From Chitinophagaceae bacterium (lineage in GTDB: Bacteria > Bacteroidota > Bacteroidia > Chitinophagales > Chitinophagaceae), in contig SEAD01000034.1 of assembly GCA_004173355.1 (NCBI GenBank), forward strand, positions 1 to 37,072: a DNA stretch of 37,072 nt, read 5' to 3'. Position 1 is the first letter of the stretch. Every line of letters starts with the position of its first letter. Made by a program: the position numbers and the translations under genes. The notes beneath the pieces are model-generated. The model was not told the DNA's origin. It made no database searches and worked only from the letters and a program-made list of their open reading frames with translations. Positions 31,577-37,072 of this stretch are shown here, piece after piece.

Positions 31577-32176
31577 TTATTTCTTTTTTGCTGCGACTTT
31601 TTTCGCAGGGGCTTTTGTCTCTTCTTCAGCGCCCTCTTTTGCCTTTGCTTCTTTTTTAGGAGCGGCTTTTTTCTTTGGCGCCTTTTCCTCCGCCTCAGGG
31701 GTTTCCCCGACTTCTTTTTTCTTAGCGGTCTTTTTTGCTGGTGCCGGTGTTTCTTCCACTTCAGCGGTTTCCTCCTCTTCTTCTTCCGGCAATTCGCTGA
31801 GTTTGATTTCCACGTTGTTTTTCTTCAGCACTTCAAACCACTTGACCATTTTTTTCAGGTCGCTTGCATAAACGCGTTCGAAATCCATATCCGGGTAAGT
31901 AGCCTCGAAGTATTGTTTCAGTTTCGCGTTGTCTTTTGCATCGGGCAGACTGCCACCAGCTTTTTCCATCGCGTTGAATACATCCACCAGGTTCACGTTG
32001 TCGTTAACGGTATATACTTCGATGCTTTCCAGGTGTGAAAAGTTATGGATCCTGGATGAAGCGAATTTCGTGCTGTTGTCTTCGAGCGATTTTACAATGG
32101 CTCCGTCATTTTTGCTACTGACCAGTTCATACAGGCCGGGCATACCCGTTACGGCCACAAGTTTACTATACTCCAT
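31577..32176 (-). CDS. DUF5606 protein with histone-H1-like tail
   Basis: 199 residues. The N-terminal 125 or so form the DUF5606 domain of Bacteroidota: AVTGMPGLYELVSSK, a predicted beta-rich start, and helical YPDMDFERVYASDLKKMVKWF. An acidic patch (EEEEEE, about 132-137) leads to a 65-residue tail made almost only of Lys, Ala, Pro and Glu, with repeated AKK, PKK and KKK units, as in bacterial histone-H1-like proteins. The tail is probably disordered and could bind DNA, RNA or ribosomes. The domain function is unknown. Confidence 0.8.
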   Translation of the reverse strand: MEYSKLVAVTGMPGLYELVSSKNDGAIVKSLEDNSTKFASSRIHNFSHLESIEVYTVNDNVNLVDVFNAMEKAGGSLPDAKDNAKLKQYFEATYPDMDFERVYASDLKKMVKWFEVLKKNNVEIKLSELPEEEEEETAEVEETPAPAKKTAKKKEVGETPEAEEKAPKKKAAPKKEAKAKEGAEEETKAPAKKVAAKKK

Positions 32177-32298
32177 TCTGAAAAAAATTTAATAAGGAGC
32201 GCAAGATACTGAGTTCTGCCAAATAACCCCCCGCCAGCTGCCCGAAACCAGATCGAAGGTTGGAAGCCTTTTCGGCGTCCTATACGCAATAGATATTT

Positions 32299-35139
32299 AT
32301 GAAGCAACTGAGTTTATTGGTAGTAGCAATAATAGCCATATCGTTTTCCGCTGAAAGTCAATCAATTAAGGGTAAATTACTCGATCTTGAAGAGAACCGT
32401 CCCCTTGCCGGGGCACGCCTGAAGCTGCAGCCATTAAGGGATTCAAGTAATTCCCGGGAGGTGGTAGCCGACAGCAATGGTGTATTTATTTTCCAGGGAA
32501 TTCCAAAAGATACCTTTTCGGTGACTGTTTTTTCAGTCGGGTATGAAGCCTACCGCCAGTCGGTGGCTGTTACGGACTCCCTTCCCGACCAGGACCTGGG
32601 TACCCTTTTCATCCCGAAAACCAGCACCACGATCGGTGGGGTAACGGTTGTGGCAAAGACGCCGCCGACCCAGCAGAAAGGGGACACGATACAATATAAT
32701 GCGAGCCAGTTCAAGGTAAATCCAGATGCCACGGTGGAAGACCTCATGAAAAAGGCACCTGGTGTGACGGTTGGACGTGACGGGACGGTTACGGCACAGG
32801 GCGAGCAGGTCAGGAAGGTAACGATTGACGGCAAGGACTTTTTCGGGGATGATGCTTCGGCTGCCTTGCGCAACCTCCCGGCAGATGTGGTGGATAAGAT
32901 CCAGGTCTTTGACCGCCTGAGTGACCAGGCGCAGTTTACGGGTGTGGATGATGGTAATTCCCAGAAGGCCCTGAATATCGTAACCAAGTCGGGATTGAAA
33001 AACGGGCAGTTTGGTCGTATGTATGCGGGTTACGGTACCGATGACCGTTTCCAGGCCGGTGGTAATGTGAGTTTCTTTAAGGGCGACCGCAAGATTTCGT
33101 TTGTGGGCCTGATGAATAATATCAACCAGCAGAATTTTGGTTCTCAGGACCTGCTGGGTGTGACCAGTACCGGTGGTGGCCGTGGCGGACGTCCCGGCGG
33201 CGGTGGTGGCGGTTTCCAGATCCCCCAGCAGAACGGTATCAGCCGCACGAATGCGATCGGCGTCAACTATGCCGACAAGTGGGGTAAGAAGGTGGATATC
33301 GCCGGAAGTTATTTCGTGAATTACAGCAGCCTGGAAAATGACCGGGATGCGAATACGAGAAATTTTGTAAAACCGGATTCGGTGCTGATCCGGAATGAGT
33401 TTTCGATGACGCGCACACAGAATATCAATCATCGCGCGAATCTGCGGATCGAGTATAAGATTGATTCCAACAACACGATCATCATTTCCCCGAGTTTCAG
33501 TTACCAGAAAAACAAATCGCGCAGCAATTCCTTCCAGACCAATGCTTACGAGCTGGAGAATGGGTTCCTGAGCAGCCTGGAGAACAACCGGTACAATGTC
33601 AACGGGGGATGGAATTTCAACAACAATATTTTATACCGTCACCAGTTTGCCAAACGTGGCCGTACGATCTCGCTGAACCTGAACCAGTCGTTCAATGACC
33701 GGGACGGGTTTTCGTACCAGGAATCGTATACGGTTACAGCAAGCGCCAAGAATGATTCCCTGTCGCAGTACTCGGACAACTCAACACGGGGCCACACATT
33801 GTCGGCCAATATTATATACACCGAACCGGTGGGGGCAAAGGGTCAGTTTCAGTTTAACTACAATCCTTCCATCACAAAGAACAAAGCGGATAAGGAAACC
33901 TATCGATTTGACCGCACCGTCTGGGATTATACGATATTTGACCCTACACAATCGAACCTCTTCGACAACGATTATAATACCCAGAATACGGGTGTGACGT
34001 ACCGGCTCGGTGATCGCGACCAGCAGTTTGCCGTTGGTGTCAATTACCAGTATTCAACACTTTCAAGCGACCAGGACCTTCCCTTTGTATCGAAGATCAG
34101 CCGGAACTTCTCCAACTTCCTGCCGAACCTGCAGTGGCGCACGAAAATTTCGCCGCGCAGCAGTATCCGCTTGTTCTATCGTTCTTCCGTGAATGCTCCA
34201 TCGGTCAACCAGTTGCAGGACGTGATTGACATTTCGAATCCCCTGTCGGTAACCCGTGGTAACACCAATCTTAAGCAGCAGTATTCGCACACGCTGAATG
34301 CCCGTTATACATTTACCAATACGCAGAAAGGCCAGAGTCTTTTTGCCAATGTGTTCGTGCAGAAGGTGAATGATTATGTGGCACAGGGTGTATTCACCGC
34401 GTTCAGTGATTCGCTGATAACGCCTGAGTTTACGCTCGCGCGTGGTGGCCAGATTTACCAGCCAATTAACCTCGATGGTTATTACAACCTGCGTTCGATG
34501 GTTGCTTTCGGACAGCCAATCAATGCAATCAAATCGAATATCAACCTGAACGGTGAATTCCGGTATTCGAGGACACCAGGCTTTTCCAATAACCTGAATT
34601 CAATTACCAATGTGTATTACTATGGTGGTGGTGCAGGCCTGGCGAGCAATATCAGTGAGTATGTTGATTTCAATATTTCGTACAATGTTGGCTACAGCCG
34701 GTCGATCAATACCCTGCAGCCCGAAAGGGCCATCACGAGTGTGCTCCGTGTGGCAGGACTGCAGTTTAACCTGCTGAACAAAAAAGGATGGTTTGTACAG
34801 AATGACCTGACCAACCAGGTGAACACGGGTCTTTCGGAAGGGTTCAACCAGAACTTCTGGTTATGGAACCTTGCCGCAGGAAAGAAAATACTGGCCAACC
34901 GCCGCGCGGAGATCAAACTGTCGGTATTTGACCTGCTGAAGCAGAACCAGAGTATTGTGCGGACGCTGGAGAACAATGAGATCCGGGATGAGCGCAATAC
35001 CGTACTGCAGCGGTATTTCATGCTGACCTTCACGTATAACCTCAAGAATTTCGGTACGGCAAAATCAGCAACGCCGAACCGTGGCGAAGGCCGCGGGGAT
35101 CGTCCGGCGAACTTTCCGCAGGGAGGCGGCCGCTTTTGA
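32299..35139 (+). CDS. outer-membrane beta-barrel receptor (TonB-dependent type)
   Basis: 946 residues. Signal peptide about 1-20, then a carboxypeptidase-regulatory-like Ig domain (about 22-110: GKLLDLEENRPLAGARLKL, GIPKDTFSVTVFSVGYEAY). A plug domain follows (about 130-235: VEDLMKKAPGVTV, KVTIDGKDFFGDD). The long beta-barrel has a Gly-rich loop (about 292-305) and ends with a Gly/Arg-rich tail and terminal Phe. It probably takes up or senses a ligand at the outer membrane. The architecture is that of 'outer membrane beta-barrel family protein' rather than SusC, and no SusD partner is present. The sigma factor gene overlaps its stop codon. Confidence 0.88.
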   Translation: MKQLSLLVVAIIAISFSAESQSIKGKLLDLEENRPLAGARLKLQPLRDSSNSREVVADSNGVFIFQGIPKDTFSVTVFSVGYEAYRQSVAVTDSLPDQDLGTLFIPKTSTTIGGVTVVAKTPPTQQKGDTIQYNASQFKVNPDATVEDLMKKAPGVTVGRDGTVTAQGEQVRKVTIDGKDFFGDDASAALRNLPADVVDKIQVFDRLSDQAQFTGVDDGNSQKALNIVTKSGLKNGQFGRMYAGYGTDDRFQAGGNVSFFKGDRKISFVGLMNNINQQNFGSQDLLGVTSTGGGRGGRPGGGGGGFQIPQQNGISRTNAIGVNYADKWGKKVDIAGSYFVNYSSLENDRDANTRNFVKPDSVLIRNEFSMTRTQNINHRANLRIEYKIDSNNTIIISPSFSYQKNKSRSNSFQTNAYELENGFLSSLENNRYNVNGGWNFNNNILYRHQFAKRGRTISLNLNQSFNDRDGFSYQESYTVTASAKNDSLSQYSDNSTRGHTLSANIIYTEPVGAKGQFQFNYNPSITKNKADKETYRFDRTVWDYTIFDPTQSNLFDNDYNTQNTGVTYRLGDRDQQFAVGVNYQYSTLSSDQDLPFVSKISRNFSNFLPNLQWRTKISPRSSIRLFYRSSVNAPSVNQLQDVIDISNPLSVTRGNTNLKQQYSHTLNARYTFTNTQKGQSLFANVFVQKVNDYVAQGVFTAFSDSLITPEFTLARGGQIYQPINLDGYYNLRSMVAFGQPINAIKSNINLNGEFRYSRTPGFSNNLNSITNVYYYGGGAGLASNISEYVDFNISYNVGYSRSINTLQPERAITSVLRVAGLQFNLLNKKGWFVQNDLTNQVNTGLSEGFNQNFWLWNLAAGKKILANRRAEIKLSVFDLLKQNQSIVRTLENNEIRDERNTVLQRYFMLTFTYNLKNFGTAKSATPNRGEGRGDRPANFPQGGGRF

Positions 35140-35762
35140 TCACTGCTACGAAATATTCCGTAATATCGCTTCCTGCAAAACAAGGCAAAGTGGATGACAG
35201 GATATTGGTCGAACGACTGAAGGCGGGCGATGAATCAGCATTTAAATACATGGTTACCACCTGGCAGGCCATGGTGTACAACACTTCACTGGGCATAGTC
35301 CAGAAGGAAGAGGATGCGGAGGATATTGCGCAGGAAGTTTTCGTACAGGTATTCCAGTCGGTGGGCAGTTTCAAGGGTGAGTCAAAATTCTCGACATGGC
35401 TGTACCGGATCACCATTACCAAGTCGCTCGACCATGAGCGCAAGAAGAAGCGTAAAAAACGTTTCGCATTTATCAGCAGTATTTTCGGCGAGGAGTACCA
35501 GGATGACCTGCAGGTTCCCGATTTCAACCACCCTGGTGTGGTAATGGACAAAAAGGAGGATGCGTCGATCCTGTTCAAGGCGATTGCAACCCTGCCCGAG
35601 AACCAGCGGATCGCATTTACACTCCACAAAGTGGAATCGCTGAGTTACCAGGAAGTCTGCGAGGTAATGCAGACCAGTATTTCATCGGTCGAATCGCTCA
35701 TGCACAGGGCCCGGATCAATCTCCGGAAAAAGCTGGCAGAGCACTATCAAAATAAGGAATAA
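35136..35762 (+). CDS. ECF-type RNA polymerase sigma factor
   Basis: 208 residues. Region 2 (about 35-100) has LVERLKAGDESAFKYMV, EDAEDIAQEVFVQVF and FKGESKFSTWLYRI. Region 4 (about 150-200) has LPENQRIAFTLHKVESLSYQEVCEVMQTSISSVESLMHRARINLRK. The linker is long and basic (KKKRKKR). The frame has no ATG before the sigma region. TTG at 35136-35138 overlaps the receptor stop TGA (35137-35139), giving tight translational coupling. A GTG at about 35190 is a shorter alternative. The factor probably directs genes for envelope stress or uptake, controlled by the membrane protein encoded next. Confidence 0.9.
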   Translation: MITATKYSVISLPAKQGKVDDRILVERLKAGDESAFKYMVTTWQAMVYNTSLGIVQKEEDAEDIAQEVFVQVFQSVGSFKGESKFSTWLYRITITKSLDHERKKKRKKRFAFISSIFGEEYQDDLQVPDFNHPGVVMDKKEDASILFKAIATLPENQRIAFTLHKVESLSYQEVCEVMQTSISSVESLMHRARINLRKKLAEHYQNKE

Positions 35763-35799
35763 CGAAAGGTTTCTTTTAAATAACCGTCAAATAGGTATT

Positions 35800-36138
35800 A
35801 TGGACAAGAGAGAAAAACAGGCTGGAAGGATTGATGAGGTGATGGGTAGCCTGGATAACATTGAAAGGGCGGACCCGGGTCCCTTCTTTTTTACCCGGCT
35901 GAGTGCCAGGCTGGTAGCGCAGCCCAGGTCGCTGTGGTTTGCGGTAGGTTCTTTTTTATCAAGACCGGCCGTGGCCGTTGGTGGCATCATGGGGATCCTG
36001 TTGCTGAACCTGGCCCTGTTGCTGCATGAGCAGAAAGAGGTGCAGACGATCTCGAAGTTCCCGGCACCGGCAGCCGAGAATGAGTACATCACTGCCAGCA
36101 ACAGCAGTTTTGATTACGAAAACCTTGTACAGCCATGA
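35800..36138 (+). CDS. single-TM anti-sigma-factor-like protein
   Basis: 112 residues. An N-terminal cytoplasmic part of about 53 residues is predicted helical (IDEVMGSLDNIERADPGPFFFTRLSARL). A membrane helix (about 56-78) and a short periplasmic tail follow. No known anti-sigma motif (HxxxCxxC zinc site) is present, so the role is from position and topology only: it is directly after an ECF sigma gene and overlaps the next gene by ATGA. Names given to such proteins are usually 'hypothetical'. Confidence 0.75.
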   Translation: MDKREKQAGRIDEVMGSLDNIERADPGPFFFTRLSARLVAQPRSLWFAVGSFLSRPAVAVGGIMGILLLNLALLLHEQKEVQTISKFPAPAAENEYITASNSSFDYENLVQP

Positions 36139-36617
36139 CCAGACAATCGAACAAGGTTTTACTGCTGATCATTACTGTGCTGCTGCTTACCAATATCGGA
36201 GTGCTGGTTTATTTCCTGAAATACCGGCAGTGTGAACCGGAGATGGCAAAGCCCAAGGGTGCCGTTGACCTGCTGAAAGAGCAGGTCGGGTTTTCGGATG
36301 CGCAGCTGGAACACTACAAAAAAGTACGCGAACAGCAGCGCGAAACGATCCGGCCGATGTATGAAAAAATGAGGACTACGAAAGACAGTCTTTACCGCCT
36401 CCTTGGCGATTCAACCATCACTGATGCGCGCATTGATACGCTTGCGGGTAATATCGGTGAGAGGCAGAAAACGCTTGACCTGCTTACGTTCCATCAGTTC
36501 CGTGAACTGCGGAAAATCTGCAGGCCCGACCAGCGCATACTTTATGATTCGATGATGGCGCAGCTGTTTTACCGGAACTCAAAGACATTCAAGTCAAACA
36601 AGGATGAAAAAAAATAA
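36135..36617 (+). CDS. Spy/CpxP-like periplasmic protein (metal-resistance type)
   Basis: 160 residues. An N-terminal membrane helix (about 8-28) anchors a helical periplasmic domain with GFSDAQLEHYKKVREQQRETIRPMYEKM and LTFHQFRELRKIC. This is the heavy-metal-resistance/CpxP/Spy type of helical domain with LTxxQ-like elements in partly changed form. Such proteins act as periplasmic chaperones or sensors in envelope stress. The start overlaps the preceding stop (ATGA). The end overlaps a possible early start of the next gene. Confidence 0.82.
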   Translation: MTRQSNKVLLLIITVLLLTNIGVLVYFLKYRQCEPEMAKPKGAVDLLKEQVGFSDAQLEHYKKVREQQRETIRPMYEKMRTTKDSLYRLLGDSTITDARIDTLAGNIGERQKTLDLLTFHQFRELRKICRPDQRILYDSMMAQLFYRNSKTFKSNKDEKK

Positions 36618-36627
36618 AAGAAAAACC

Positions 36628-37029
36628 ATGAATAAGATCAGTCTTTTTGTGATTGCGGTAATGCTTCTCAGCGTTTCCGCCAATGCCCAGGGTGGTATGC
36701 AGCGCAGGACCGTTGAAGAACGTGTAGCTGCGGCACACCAGAAAATCGACAGCGCTTTCAAACCGGATGCGGCCAAATTTGAAAAAATTGATGCTGCGTT
36801 TACCACATACTACAAGGCTTCCGACAAGGTTCGTGAAGAACTGATGAGTGGTGGTGGCCGTCCTGACCGTGAAGTGATGCAGGCTAAAATGCTGCCCCTT
36901 ACCGAGGCACGTGACAAAGACCTGAAGGCAGCATTTGGTGAAGCGGATTTCAAGAAATTCAAAGAGGAAGTTGAGCCGGCGCTTAATCCCCGCCGTGGTG
37001 GTCCCGGTGGTCCGGGCGGCAGACCTTAG
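36628..37029 (+). CDS. secreted Spy/CpxP-like protein with Gly/Pro-rich tail
   Basis: 133 residues from the ATG at 36628. An in-frame ATG at 36604 would overlap the preceding gene and add eight basic residues. Signal peptide MNKISLFVIAVMLLSVSANAQG is cleaved after NAQ, then a helical region (about 30-110) with EERVAAAHQKIDSAFKPD and DKDLKAAFGEADFKKFKEE. The tail is RRGGPGGPGGRP. The helical part resembles Spy/CpxP-like proteins. It is the last gene of the operon in this window. Just 43 bases follow its stop, so a further partner could lie outside. Confidence 0.75.
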   Translation: MNKISLFVIAVMLLSVSANAQGGMQRRTVEERVAAAHQKIDSAFKPDAAKFEKIDAAFTTYYKASDKVREELMSGGGRPDREVMQAKMLPLTEARDKDLKAAFGEADFKKFKEEVEPALNPRRGGPGGPGGRP

Positions 37030-37072
37030 TTCAAGGGTTAATGGTAGTTATCCCTCCCGGCTTCCGAAAGGT

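Noticed and set aside
32533-33432. 299-residue ORF on the minus strand
   Set aside because: It is antisense to the outer-membrane receptor, which has clear CarboxypepD_reg and plug motifs; the antisense protein has no recognisable domain.

Overview
The window looks like a chromosomal segment of a Bacteroidota bacterium, most likely a member of the Chitinophagaceae. The evidence is seen in the sequence: promoters of the TAnnTTTG (-7) type often lie close to start codons and Shine-Dalgarno sequences are weak or absent. There is a CarboxypepD_reg/plug outer-membrane receptor next to an ECF sigma factor, along with DUF5606, a PycTM (DUF5706) protein and many lipoproteins. GC content is roughly balanced. 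I saw no rRNA, tRNA, phage or CRISPR array, so this is mostly core genome with some accessory islands.

Layout. 1-4.3 kb, minus strand: PnuC-type transporter, M23 lipoprotein, SRPBCC protein, NFU Fe-S carrier, PEMT/ICMT-like membrane methyltransferase and CmoA. 4.3-7.2 kb: ArsC/Spx-like protein, Tet-type MFS exporter and OmpA-like lipoprotein. 7.2-7.46 kb: a long compound inverted repeat between convergent genes. 7.5-14.2 kb: one-domain asparaginase, CPA1 Na+/H+ antiporter, Fer4_19-CDGSH protein, FUSC-family membrane protein and M28 peptidase lipoprotein. 14.2-14.8 kb: a 600-bp gene-free stretch with terminators, hairpins and short repeats (possible RNA). 14.8-18.7 kb: a TPR-like helical protein and a UvrD/PcrA helicase. 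19-21 kb: a RAYT-like Y1 transposase that has lost both catalytic motifs, a GH25 muramidase, a 45-bp tandem repeat and a VanZ-like membrane protein.

21.2-28.1 kb is the most interesting part. A tight four-gene run holds an SdiA-regulated-type lipoprotein, a 1211-residue metallophosphatase/kinase-like/Omp85-barrel fusion, an HD-domain protein fused to a PycTM (Pycsar effector-type) membrane module, and a membrane-anchored class III nucleotide cyclase. The gaps are 10, 9 and 8 bp. I read it as a candidate cyclic-nucleotide circuit combining a cyclase, a possible HD phosphodiesterase/receptor and a membrane effector, linked to an envelope phosphatase/barrel protein.

28.1-29.7 kb: MerC-like transporter divergent from SCO and Fur genes, with a 13-bp palindrome inside the merC promoter, then a candidate small RNA. 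29.7-32.2 kb: M3 oligopeptidase and a DUF5606 protein with a histone-H1-like tail. 32.3-37.0 kb: an outer-membrane beta-barrel receptor, an ECF sigma factor overlapping its stop codon, a one-TM anti-sigma-like protein and two Spy/CpxP-like periplasmic proteins, which look like an envelope-stress or surface-signalling operon.
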